Of a stretch of DNA of 64,000 bases, positions 34,603 to 42,656 are shown piece by piece; position 1 is the first letter of the stretch, and the number at the start of each line of letters is the position of its first letter. The stretch is from the NCBI GenBank assembly GCA_964612675.1, contig CAZTDD010000002.1, forward strand, positions 124,001 through 188,000, read 5' to 3'. A program made the position numbers and the translations under genes. The notes under the pieces are model-generated. The model worked only from the letters and a program-made list of their open reading frames with translations. It did not search any database and was not told the DNA's origin. The DNA comes from CAZTDD01 sp964612675. Lineage in GTDB: Bacteria > Hinthialibacterota > Hinthialibacteria > Hinthialibacterales > JAKPRU01.

Positions 34603-34631
34603 TTGGGAAATCCGCTGTTTAACTGTAGAAT
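34603..34631 (+). promoter_or_regulatory. Candidate sigma70 promoter for the third zinc-ribbon gene
   Basis: TTGGGA (34603-34608), a 17-base spacer and TAGAAT (34626-34631) lie about 32 bases upstream of the ATG at 34663. Confidence 0.5.
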
Positions 34632-34662
34632 ATTCTTATAAGACCAATCAGGGAACGGATTT

Positions 34663-35325
34663 ATGAGCGATCAAACGAGAGGCATCATACCTCCCCGCAG
34701 CATGGGTGATTGTAGATGGTGTGGTGCGCAAATGACACGTCTCCAGTATCTCATGTGCTCGGACTGTAATCGGATCGCAGAGCGCGTCCCGTCGAAAGTC
34801 CAGGTGATTCTCCGGAGTGCGGATTTCGCGAAAACTACGGAAGGCAAGGCCACCGTTGAAAAAGTCGTTCCGGAGCTCACTCGTTTCATTCTGGATTCAC
34901 AACAGGACTTCCCGGCGAATCCCAGAGACCAAGAGCACTGGGCGAAGATGCTCGATGAGTGCGAAACAATGGTGTCCCGCTCGGATCTGCTCGAGCGCGC
35001 GAAGGAAATGAAAAGCGCTGGAGAGACGGATCTCCCCAGCGAACAGGAATTGCGACGCTTTTTGGGAGCGGAACGCCTGTTGCGGTATATGATACATGTG
35101 GCGGTTCAGCAAGGAGCGCTGAAACTTGAAGGCGGGGGGGATAACGCCAAGTTTTGTGTTGTGTGCGGCGGTTCTACCTCTGACGAGATTCGTATGCTCT
35201 GCTACCGTTGCATGGATGAGTTGGTTATCGAACCGCCGGCTGAAGAGTCGGTTGAAGAAGAGGAATCCTCCGGTCTGAAAGGAATGGCCACGCGCGATAT
35301 CGTCCTCGGTGATCGGCGGAAATAG
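34663..35325 (+). CDS. Double zinc-ribbon protein, distant paralogue 3
   Basis: The 220-residue protein repeats the plan of the proteins at 28067 and 28665. It has an N-terminal ribbon (DCRWCGAQMTRLQYLMCSDCNRIAERVP), a helical middle and a C-terminal ribbon (FCVVCGGSTSDEIRMLCYRCMDEL). The middle contains a possible winged-helix-like stretch (SEQELRRFLGAERLLRYMIHVAVQQGALKL), close in spirit to the YvyF HTH. An acidic tail follows (EESVEEEESSG). A clear promoter precedes it, and it is monocistronic. No named family is recognised. DNA or protein binding is plausible. Confidence 0.8.
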   Translation: MSDQTRGIIPPRSMGDCRWCGAQMTRLQYLMCSDCNRIAERVPSKVQVILRSADFAKTTEGKATVEKVVPELTRFILDSQQDFPANPRDQEHWAKMLDECETMVSRSDLLERAKEMKSAGETDLPSEQELRRFLGAERLLRYMIHVAVQQGALKLEGGGDNAKFCVVCGGSTSDEIRMLCYRCMDELVIEPPAEESVEEEESSGLKGMATRDIVLGDRRK

Positions 35326-35409
35326 GTCCAGGTGAACGACCCTCCGGACTTCCGCCTGCTACACCCTACCGAACGCCATACTTCGAACACACCCCATCCC
35401 ACAAATGTT

Positions 35410-36135
35410 TCAACCTTGTCCCGGTTGGAAGTCCGGCGTTGTGCCGGTTTTGGCGGACCCGACACGGGATCGTGGATCGCAAGCGTACAGAACGCCGGAA
35501 AGACCGTACCCCTGCCGGAGCTTCGTCAGTTGATCCACCCGCTCCGGAGCGAGAATGTTCACTTGGCCCAATTGGATCGAGGTCAGCAGAATCTTCGCGA
35601 AATGCTCCACTGTCTCTAAACGGTAATAGGCTTCCATGACATCCTTGCCCATGGAGATTACACCATGGTTCGCCATCAGAATGACATTGGCGCTCTGAAT
35701 GTAGGATTCCATTGAATCCGGCAGTTCTTCAGACGAAGGAAGGCCGAACGGAGCCAAAGGGACACCGCCCAGTGTTACCAATACCTCGGGCAGTACGCAT
35801 TGATCGAGCGAAAGCCCCGACACTGCGAAACCGGTCGCGGTTGCCGGATGCGCATGGACCACCGCGTTGATGTCCTTTCGTTGCTGGTAGACCCGCAGGT
35901 GCATCTTGACTTCCGAGGACACCTTCCATTCGCCGCGTATCTGACGCCCTTCGCCGTCCACTGTCGCGATCATCGCGGGCTCCATGAATCCCTTGCTCAC
36001 GCCGGTCGGTGTGCAAAGGACTTCGTCGTCGGCGACTCGCGCTGAGATATTCCCATCGTTGGCCGCCACGTATCCCCGAACCCAAATCCGGCGACCCGCT
36101 TCGATAATATCTTGTTTCGCTTGAAATGCGTTCAC
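35410..36135 (-). CDS. Class II aldolase/adducin-family protein
   Basis: I use the GTG at 36135 (NAFQAKQDIIEAGRRIWVRG) with AGGAAG just upstream. The frame continues further but through a repeat. The 241-residue product has the L-fuculose/L-ribulose phosphate aldolase pattern: AANDGNISAR, CTPTGVSKGFM, SSEVKMHLRVYQQR with the catalytic Glu (about 75), VVHAHPATATGF with zinc ligands H94 and H96, and ANHGVISMG with H157. Members cleave sugar phosphates to DHAP or lactaldehyde-type products, or epimerise ribulose-5-P. In planctomycete BMC loci a class II aldolase acts in fucose/rhamnose breakdown, but the EutN-like gene is 11 kb away, so any link is speculation. Confidence 0.9.
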   Translation of the reverse strand: MNAFQAKQDIIEAGRRIWVRGYVAANDGNISARVADDEVLCTPTGVSKGFMEPAMIATVDGEGRQIRGEWKVSSEVKMHLRVYQQRKDINAVVHAHPATATGFAVSGLSLDQCVLPEVLVTLGGVPLAPFGLPSSEELPDSMESYIQSANVILMANHGVISMGKDVMEAYYRLETVEHFAKILLTSIQLGQVNILAPERVDQLTKLRQGYGLSGVLYACDPRSRVGSAKTGTTPDFQPGQG

Positions 36136-36181
36136 GTTTCTTCCTGACTTCCGCGAGGACGAGATTTCGGTAGGACAAGAA

Positions 36182-36210
36182 TCCCGGGAGGGCAAGGCTC
36201 CCGCCGAGCC
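36182..36210. repeat. Half copy of the family A repeat
   Basis: CCGGGAGGGCAAGGCTCCCG and then CCGAGCCG match one arm of the family A element, with no complete second arm. It lies upstream of the aldolase GTG start. Confidence 0.5.
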
Positions 36211-36419
36211 GTCTTTCGCTACGGCCTGCAAAACCGTACCAGGATTCTACATCAACCGTCAACCGAAGCATACTTCTGCCCGCTGGACTGGGCGGCTTTC
36301 GGTCTTTTACTGTTTCCTTCTACTTTGTGTATCATTGACATAGGTTATTCGTATGGGATGATCTGAGACCATAGACGATTGAGAGAAGTCAGTCGTTTCA
36401 AAACCATGAGGATGAGGGC

Positions 36420-36761
36420 ATGCAAGTAACTGCCCAAGACTACGGGCGCGTCAGCGTGATACATGTTGACGCGGAAGAACTGACCGACGAAGTGGTCGAA
36501 CCAGTGCGCGAAGTTCTCGGCGACCTTATGGATTCCCAGCGCTACTGGATCGTCTTCGATTTCAGTAAGGCCCGCTTGATGGATTCCTTCTTTTTGGCTC
36601 TATTGGTTTTGGCCTATAAGGAGATTTCCCTGAACAGCGGCGAAATCAAGATCGTCGGTCTCTCGAAAGACCTGAAGAAGACACTGAGCAACATACGGTT
36701 TGAGAAACTGTTTTTGGATTACGAAACACTTGGAGATGCTCTCTTGGCGTTCGGGGAGTAA
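36420..36761 (+). CDS. STAS-domain anti-sigma-factor antagonist-like protein
   Basis: The 113-residue single STAS domain shows RVSVIHVDAEELTDEVVEPVREVLGD, YWIVFDFSKARLMDSFFLALLVLAYKEISLNSGEIKIVGL and LSNIRFEKLFLDYETLGDALLAF. The Ser in MDSFFLALL is at the phosphorylated position of RsbV/SpoIIAA. It differs clearly from the STAS protein at 23899. No kinase, phosphatase or sigma factor is adjacent. Confidence 0.87.
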   Translation: MQVTAQDYGRVSVIHVDAEELTDEVVEPVREVLGDLMDSQRYWIVFDFSKARLMDSFFLALLVLAYKEISLNSGEIKIVGLSKDLKKTLSNIRFEKLFLDYETLGDALLAFGE

Positions 36762-36863
36762 TATTATCCGAACCAGCCGCGTCAAAAAAAGGTATTCCGA
36801 AACCAATCGCATTCCCTGCGATAGGTTCCGGGAATTCTATAGTCAAAAGTATGGAGAACAATC

Positions 36864-37937
36864 ATGAAAACACACTATCGCGATTTCCTCAGACACCTCT
36901 CGTTTTCGTCCGCTATGCTGACTATGGTCCTGTCGATACTAGTTCTAGGGGGATTTCTAATGACGGAACGGACTTTTGCAGAGTCATCCGATGCGGTTCT
37001 TCGTGCGGAATTCATCTATCGTGAAGCCCCCTTCCGATCCTGCCATGCGTCGACGCTGGAGGAAGTTTCTCCCGGGACGATTCTCGCGGCCTGGTTTGGA
37101 GGGACCGATGAGGGAAATGATGATGTCGCGATTTGGGGTGCGCGTCTGGAAGGCGAAGAGTGGGGACCGGTCACCGAATTCGCCCGCGAAGAAGGTGTTC
37201 CCTGCTGGAATCCGGTTCTTTTTCAGGTGCCGGATGATGAAACACTGTTGTTTTACAAGGCCGGCGAAAGTCCCCGCAGTTGGTCCGGGCTTGTGAAACG
37301 GTCATTCGACGGCGGTGAGACGTGGTCGGATGCCGAACTCCTGCCTGCCGGAATTCTTGGCCCCATCAAGAATAAGCCGATCCAGTTGGACGATGGCATG
37401 TTGGTGTGCGGTTCTTCCGTCGAAAGCTGGCGCGCTTGGGCTTGCTGGGTCGAACTCACCAAAGACGGCGGAAGGACATGGAGCAAGCACGGTCCTATCG
37501 AGGTGCCCGACCATCCCATGGGGATCATCCAGCCGACCATGTTCGAGACCCGCGACGGGAACCTTCGTATGCTCTGCCGGGCGACTCGCTCTATTGGCAA
37601 CGTCTGCCTCGCAGAGTCGCGTGACGGCGGCAAGACATGGTCTGACGCCAGACCGATTGATCTGCCGAATCCAAACTCGGGCATTGACGCCGTTCGGATG
37701 GACGACGGACGTATCGCGTTGGTGTATAACCATACACCTGTTGGAAGAAGCCCGCTGAACCTCGGACTTTCCGACGACGACGGGGAGACCTGGAAGATGG
37801 TTCTAACGCTGGAGGACCAACCCGGCGAGTACTCGTATCCTGCGATCATCCAGAGCGAAGACGGCAAACTACACATCACGTACACCTGGAAGCGCGAACG
37901 AATCAAGTATGTTGTAGTCGATCCGGATAAGCTCTGA
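36864..37937 (+). CDS. Secreted sialidase-like BNR/Asp-box protein
   Basis: The ATG at 36864 follows TATGGAGAACAATC. The 357-residue product has a hydrophobic signal segment (AMLTMVLSILVLGGFLM), then a six-bladed propeller of the BNR/sialidase_2 type. Four Asp boxes are visible (SFDGGETWSD, TKDGGRTWSK, SRDGGKTWSD, SDDDGETWKM), with FRSCHASTLEEVSPGTILAAWFGGTDEG near the start. Such proteins are often annotated exo-alpha-sialidase, but many act on other sugars. The Arg triad cannot be confirmed by eye. Release of sialic-acid-like sugars would connect with neuA/neuC only loosely. Confidence 0.82.
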   Translation: MKTHYRDFLRHLSFSSAMLTMVLSILVLGGFLMTERTFAESSDAVLRAEFIYREAPFRSCHASTLEEVSPGTILAAWFGGTDEGNDDVAIWGARLEGEEWGPVTEFAREEGVPCWNPVLFQVPDDETLLFYKAGESPRSWSGLVKRSFDGGETWSDAELLPAGILGPIKNKPIQLDDGMLVCGSSVESWRAWACWVELTKDGGRTWSKHGPIEVPDHPMGIIQPTMFETRDGNLRMLCRATRSIGNVCLAESRDGGKTWSDARPIDLPNPNSGIDAVRMDDGRIALVYNHTPVGRSPLNLGLSDDDGETWKMVLTLEDQPGEYSYPAIIQSEDGKLHITYTWKRERIKYVVVDPDKL

Positions 37938-37960
37938 TGTCGAATTCCGTTTGGAGGTCC

Positions 37961-39454
37961 TCATCGCCGCCAGAACGACGGGGCGAACAAAACCAATACG
38001 GAGTAAATCTCCAGGCGCCCGAGGACCATAAGCAACATGAGCCACCACTTCGCTATGGGGCTCATCCAGGCGTAGTTGTCGTGAGGGCCGATGTCACCGA
38101 GACCCGGTCCGATGTTGCTCAGACACGCTACCGTGGCGGTGACTGCCGTCACGAAATTCATTTCGTACAGCGACAGAAACAAAACGGAAATCGCCGCTAT
38201 TGCTGCGTACAGTAACAGGAATCCGACAATCCCCGCGATCACTTTCTCCTGCACGGGCCGCCGGTCCACGCGGATCAGGTAAACCGCTTTCGGACGAGTC
38301 AGGCGGAGTAACTCTCGATACCCCGCTTTGAACAACATCATGATCCGAATGACTTTCGCACCGCCGCCCGTCGATCCGGCGCAGCCGCCCATGATCATCA
38401 ACAGGAACAGAAGCATCGTCGCCAGATGAGGCCATTGCTCGAAATTGGTCGAACAGTAACCGGTTGTCGTTATAATGGAACCCACCTGAAAGGCCGCGTG
38501 CTCCAAACGTGCACCAAAACTCTCTTCCGCACCGTGATAGTGAAGCGATGCTGTGACCGCGAGGATCCCAACAATGATGATCGAAAAATAGACAAGAAAC
38601 TCCCGACTCGTGAAATACGCCTTCCGCTCCCCTTTCAGAAATCTGTAGTGCAGAGCGAAATTTGCCCCCGCAATGATCATGAAGATGGTTATCACAACAT
38701 TCACATACGTGCTGTTGTATTCTCCGATACTCGTCCCCTTGGTTGCGAAACCCCCGGTGGCCATCGTCCCGAAGGTATGGCATAGCGCTTCAAACAAATC
38801 CATCGGTCCGAGCCACAATAGCAGGGTCTCGGCAAGCGAAACCAGTACGTACACCATCCACAGAGTTTTTGCCGTGTCGGAGATCCGTGGTTTGAGACGA
38901 TCCTTGACCGGTCCCGGTACCTCCGCCCGAAACATCTGCATGCCCCCCACCCCGATCACCGGCAGAATCGCCAAAGACAATACGATAATCCCCATTCCGC
39001 CGAGCCAGTGAGTTAGACTGCGCCAGAAGAATATCGAGCGGGAAGGAGCATCAAAATCCGTCAGAACGCTGGCCCCTGTCGTTGTAAAACCGGACACGGT
39101 CTCAAAAACTGAATCCGTGAATGATTGAAACGTGATCATCAGCGAGAATGTCTCCGTCGGCTGTGTCACGAATGTGCGATCCAGGAAGAACGGTATCGCA
39201 CCGAACAGGCCGGCCAGAATCCATCCTCCCGTTACAATGAGAAATCCCTCCCGTGCGCTCAGTTCACCGTGTGCCGCCTCACCGGGGCGAAGACGCGTCA
39301 TCGCCCAGCCAACGATAACCACGAGGACGATGGATAGCGAGAAAGTCCCAATGGGCTCACCATAGCACACAGCCACAAGGAGCGGACACAACATTGATAC
39401 ACCCAGGCACAGAAGTATCCAGCCGAGGACATATGTCACAAGGTCATAGCGCAT
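37961..39454 (-). CDS. trkH: TrkH-family potassium uptake protein
   Basis: The 497-residue membrane protein has the four-fold pore plan of TrkH/KtrB. Selectivity loops are GFTTTGASVL, GTMATGGFATKG, GSIITTTGYCSTNF and LSNIGPGLGDIGP. The first pore helix block is SLTHWLGGMGIIVLSLAILP, and GGCAGSTGGGAKVIRIM is near the third. It translocates K+ across the inner membrane with a TrkA gating subunit, which is not in the window. It is convergent with the sialidase-like gene, 23 bp apart. Confidence 0.95.
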   Translation of the reverse strand: MRYDLVTYVLGWILLCLGVSMLCPLLVAVCYGEPIGTFSLSIVLVVIVGWAMTRLRPGEAAHGELSAREGFLIVTGGWILAGLFGAIPFFLDRTFVTQPTETFSLMITFQSFTDSVFETVSGFTTTGASVLTDFDAPSRSIFFWRSLTHWLGGMGIIVLSLAILPVIGVGGMQMFRAEVPGPVKDRLKPRISDTAKTLWMVYVLVSLAETLLLWLGPMDLFEALCHTFGTMATGGFATKGTSIGEYNSTYVNVVITIFMIIAGANFALHYRFLKGERKAYFTSREFLVYFSIIIVGILAVTASLHYHGAEESFGARLEHAAFQVGSIITTTGYCSTNFEQWPHLATMLLFLLMIMGGCAGSTGGGAKVIRIMMLFKAGYRELLRLTRPKAVYLIRVDRRPVQEKVIAGIVGFLLLYAAIAAISVLFLSLYEMNFVTAVTATVACLSNIGPGLGDIGPHDNYAWMSPIAKWWLMLLMVLGRLEIYSVLVLFAPSFWRR

Positions 39455-39511
39455 GAGACTCAGGATACAGGGTTACAGAAGATGCATAAGCCCGGACCGT
39501 AGTTTTCAATC

Positions 39512-39865
39512 TTACATCCGACTGAGAAAGCTGTTCATGGATAACTTATAGGGGCTTTCCGTAGCGGTAATGTCCATATTGGAGAGCGACACACTGAAAC
39601 GTAGTTTCTGTATCGCCTCATATGTCATGTTTCCGGGATCGATTTTGCCGCTTCGATCGTACACTACCATTCCCAGCAGCGTTTTTGCTTTTTTCTTCAG
39701 TTCGTCTGCAGGAACGTAGCTACGTGTATCGTGATCGTATCCGCTGTTGAGCCGTCCGGCTACCTTTCTGCGGCTTTTGTCGATCTCGATCGTGAAACGG
39801 ATACACTTGTCCTCCTCATCCCAGTACGATTCAATGACCTCGCCAATCCGCGTCTTCCTTGCCAT
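39512..39865 (-). CDS. Hypothetical protein
   Basis: The 117-residue charged protein (MARKTRIGEVIESYWDEEDKCIRFTIEIDKSRRKVAGRL...) has beta-strand-like alternation and a central YDRSGKIDPGN. GGAG lies ten bases before the ATG. There is no signal peptide, membrane segment or recognised motif. It lies 57 bp upstream of trkH on the same strand, so cotranscription is possible. Confidence 0.6.
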   Translation of the reverse strand: MARKTRIGEVIESYWDEEDKCIRFTIEIDKSRRKVAGRLNSGYDHDTRSYVPADELKKKAKTLLGMVVYDRSGKIDPGNMTYEAIQKLRFSVSLSNMDITATESPYKLSMNSFLSRM

Positions 39866-40213
39866 GCTCGTGTCGCTCCATCATCCAAACGCCCCACCCA
39901 TCCCAAATAAATCTGTCATCTTATATCAACCCCACCCGAACCCTCCCCAGTCTTGGCGAGGGAATTCACTGACAAGCGCCCGGATGCCACCCCCAACTCC
40001 GCTTGGGGGTAGTTGAACCCGTGTGCGGTCCATTCTTCTCCCCCAAGATTGGGGGAGATACAGAGGGGGTTGCAAACTTCCCGCTGTCCATACCGCCAGC
40101 TTCTGGTGGACGGGTCGCCCCGATTGCTCGAATTCGTCCAATCAAAAACAATCGGAACGACGAAGGAGCAAGAGGCGTGTTCCCACTCCCTCCGTCAAAC
40201 GCTGCTATAGTAC
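39866..40213. repeat. Intergenic region with three hairpin repeats
   Basis: This 348-bp gene-free stretch holds a diverged family C element (39928-39962, CCCTCCCCAGTCTTGGCGAGGG), a family D hairpin (39987-40010, ACCCCCAACTCCGCTTGGGGGT) and a family C hairpin (40038-40072, CTCCCCCAAGATTGGGGGAG followed by ATACAGAGGGGGTTGC). No coding signal is seen. Confidence 0.65.
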
Positions 40214-40879
40214 TCATTTTCCCTCCTCACAGATAGCTTTGGCGGTAGACAAGATTGTCCGGAGTACTTTCTCCGCTGCCTCGGGATTGCCCCGGCGAAG
40301 AAGAGAAAGAGCCGGGGAATCGGCCGTTTCGGCGTCCAGATCCTTCCGTACATCTTGATCGGGCACAGTCTGTTCGATCTCGGGTTTTAGTTTTTCGAGC
40401 AGGTCCAGGAACTGTGCATACTCTGCGCCGAACGCGTGTGCCAGCTCATTCTGTATCCGACCCGCCATGTAGGGGCTCGCCCCGGCGGTGTCGACGGTCA
40501 GCGTGAGTTTTCCCTGCTGGAGCAGACCCGGAATCGACACCGTGCCCAGCGACGGATCCGCCGGTACCGCACAGAGGAGATCCCGCTCTCGCGCGGTCTC
40601 GGCAACCTGCCGGTTCATATCCATATCCTCGTCCGCCGCCACCACGAAGAATATCCCGTCCAGGTCGGACGGTTCAAACGGTCGATTTAGCCATCGGAAC
40701 GAACCGAGCTCCGCCATCGGCTCCAGTGTCCCCGTGAGATGTTCTGCCACAACCGTGACGTTCACGCCGCTTCCCACAAGACCGGCTGTCTTCTTCTCGG
40801 CTTCCGGGCCGCCTCCCACAACCAGACATGCACGTCCACGGAGATCGATCAACATTGGATAATACGGAATAGCGCTCAT
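40214..40879 (-). CDS. Siroheme synthase N-terminal type precorrin-2 dehydrogenase
   Basis: The 221-residue product has the Met8/SirC pattern: YYPMLIDLRGRACLVVGGGPEAEKKTAGLVGSGVNVTVVAEHL (NAD-binding), FFVVAADEDMDMNRQVAETARERDLLCAV and TVSIPGLLQQGKLTLTVDTAGASPYMAGRIQNEL. It oxidises precorrin-2 to sirohydrochlorin with NAD+, with possible ferrochelatase activity. The C-terminal uroporphyrinogen methyltransferase domain of CysG is absent. Siroheme would serve sulfite or nitrite reductase. It is likely first in an operon or monocistronic, 68 bp downstream of the lipoprotein sulfatase gene on the same strand. Confidence 0.9.
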   Translation of the reverse strand: MSAIPYYPMLIDLRGRACLVVGGGPEAEKKTAGLVGSGVNVTVVAEHLTGTLEPMAELGSFRWLNRPFEPSDLDGIFFVVAADEDMDMNRQVAETARERDLLCAVPADPSLGTVSIPGLLQQGKLTLTVDTAGASPYMAGRIQNELAHAFGAEYAQFLDLLEKLKPEIEQTVPDQDVRKDLDAETADSPALSLLRRGNPEAAEKVLRTILSTAKAICEEGK

Positions 40880-40947
40880 TTACCTCTTCCTTCAACTGCT
40901 GCACATATTGCTTCTTTCGGCGAAAGCAGGATTCTCTCGGGCTTGGA

Positions 40948-42630
40948 CTACTTTATATATCCCAAATCGCGCAGATTCTGCAGTTGATCGGGTGTCAAAG
41001 TGACCGGTTCCATTTCCAGTGCTTCCGCCCGCCCCAGCTGCTCCGCGATCGCGTCCGACGATTGTGTGAAACGATCCAATTCGGTCAATAAATCTTCGAC
41101 AACCTCGGGATGAGACGGGGCCAGGTTTATCGATTCGGCCGGATCCTTTGCGAGATCGTAGAGTTCCATCCCCTTTCGCCACGACGGTGCGATCAACTTC
41201 CACCGGCCCTGAACCGCTGCCTCTTTTATTGGCACAAGCGGATCCGATTTTGCTCCTCCATAGGTTTGTGCGAATACCGTGCGCTGAATCTCCTGATCTT
41301 CCGTTTCCGCCAAATCTTCAAAAAGATACCGGCCCTGGACCGGTGATTGGACCTCAAACTCAAACAGTTGTGTTAGCGTCGGAAAGACGTCAACGTGGCT
41401 TGTGAGATCCGTTGCCGCCTTGCCTGATTCCACCAAAGGCGGATACGCGAGAATCGACATGGTTCTCACGCTCTCGTCGTACAGAGTCTCCCCGTGATAC
41501 CTCACACCGTGTTCGAGAAACTCTTCACCATGATCGGACAGAAACCAAAGCAGGGTTGAACCAAGCAAATCTCGTTCAGCCAACCCGAGAAGAAACTGTC
41601 CAACTCGTTGGTCGACAAGCGTAATCTCCGCACAATAGCGGTCATGTTCCTCGTCGCCGGTTTTGCCTATATAGAAGTCATCGAAGTGTTCGGTTGTTTG
41701 GTACGGTGCGTGCAAACAGATGAAATGCACATAGAGGAAAAAAGGCGGCGGCGTTCTCGAAAGCCAGCGGAGCGATTCGCGAATCACGTCCGGGTCCCAG
41801 ATCGGTCCTTCGTATTTTTCAAAACCCCGGCTGAATCCGAACGGGGAGACAATTTGAGCATTCGAGTGAAACGCGCCGGTTCTGTAACCCTGTTCTTGAT
41901 AAAGTTCCGCGATTGTCTTCGCTTTCGGAAACAGGCTGGCGGCCTCGGTTGTATGGCGGATCGCGCCGTGAGCCCGTGGATAAAGGCCGGTGAATATCGA
42001 ACCAATGGACGGACGCGATGAGGAGGAGGTGCCGTACCACCGCGTGAATTCCGTTCCCAACCCACGCATATTTTCCAGATGAGGCGCGACAATGAACGGA
42101 TATTTTCTCCCGGGAAAGTGATCCGGGCGCATCGCATCCACAAGGACAATTACCGCATTCAAAGGCCCCGATGAGGCTCCGTAACTCTGGACCTCAACCG
42201 ACAGGAGTCTGGGGCGGCAGGAATCCAGCGCCTCAATCGATAAATTCAAAGACCCTGTGTACTTTAGTCTCGCGTCGATTCGAAATGGTCTCTTCGATTG
42301 GAGCGGCTTCGCAGCGGGAGTCGTGGACGAGACGGTTTTCACCGAACCGTCCGAAGTCGCTATCCACTCACATTCCCAGTTGTCGAAATAGATCTTGTTC
42401 GTGTAAATGGATGCAGGTTGGTCTTCGGCCGCCTCAATTGTGTGCGAGCGGTACCTGAACTTTCCGTCTTCTTCACCCCGGAAAAACAGCGGCACGATCT
42501 GTTTCACGGGCTCGACCGGACTCGAACATCCTATCGCCGAAACAAGTACAACTGTGGCGAGTAGTATTCTTGGAGTCGAGGAACCCGAAAAACGCGTGAG
42601 GATTATGAGGTTCTTTCTTAGCGAAAGCAC
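40948..42630 (-). CDS. Lipoprotein sulfatase-superfamily protein with unusual active-site motif
   Basis: The 560-residue product uses a GTG start with GAGG eight bases upstream. It has a lipoprotein-like signal ending at Cys35 (VSAIGC). A beta domain of about 120 residues precedes the sulfatase fold. That fold starts AVIVLVDAMRPDHF (160-172) and includes YVHFICLHAPYQT, LLWFLSDHGEEFLEHG and SHVDVFPTLTQLF. The motif that normally reads C/S-x-P-S-R is here SSSSRPSIGSIFTG. Ser202 would be the formylglycine position, and the motif Pro is Ser. It may be a Ser-type sulfatase or a related phosphohydrolase or transferase. It lies 26 bp downstream of the glycosyltransferase gene and is probably cotranscribed. 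Confidence 0.87.
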   Translation of the reverse strand: MLSLRKNLIILTRFSGSSTPRILLATVVLVSAIGCSSPVEPVKQIVPLFFRGEEDGKFRYRSHTIEAAEDQPASIYTNKIYFDNWECEWIATSDGSVKTVSSTTPAAKPLQSKRPFRIDARLKYTGSLNLSIEALDSCRPRLLSVEVQSYGASSGPLNAVIVLVDAMRPDHFPGRKYPFIVAPHLENMRGLGTEFTRWYGTSSSSRPSIGSIFTGLYPRAHGAIRHTTEAASLFPKAKTIAELYQEQGYRTGAFHSNAQIVSPFGFSRGFEKYEGPIWDPDVIRESLRWLSRTPPPFFLYVHFICLHAPYQTTEHFDDFYIGKTGDEEHDRYCAEITLVDQRVGQFLLGLAERDLLGSTLLWFLSDHGEEFLEHGVRYHGETLYDESVRTMSILAYPPLVESGKAATDLTSHVDVFPTLTQLFEFEVQSPVQGRYLFEDLAETEDQEIQRTVFAQTYGGAKSDPLVPIKEAAVQGRWKLIAPSWRKGMELYDLAKDPAESINLAPSHPEVVEDLLTELDRFTQSSDAIAEQLGRAEALEMEPVTLTPDQLQNLRDLGYIK

Positions 42631-42656
42631 AGGGGCGCCTCGTCCATCTCAGCCGC

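Noticed and set aside
24384..36135. A PV-type microcompartment locus (EutN-like gene plus class II aldolase)
   Set aside because: The two genes are 11 kb apart, on different strands, with no other shell or dehydrogenase genes between them.
36335..36363. TTGACA upstream of the second STAS gene as a promoter
   Set aside because: At 17 bases the -10 position reads ATGATC, too poor to support a call.
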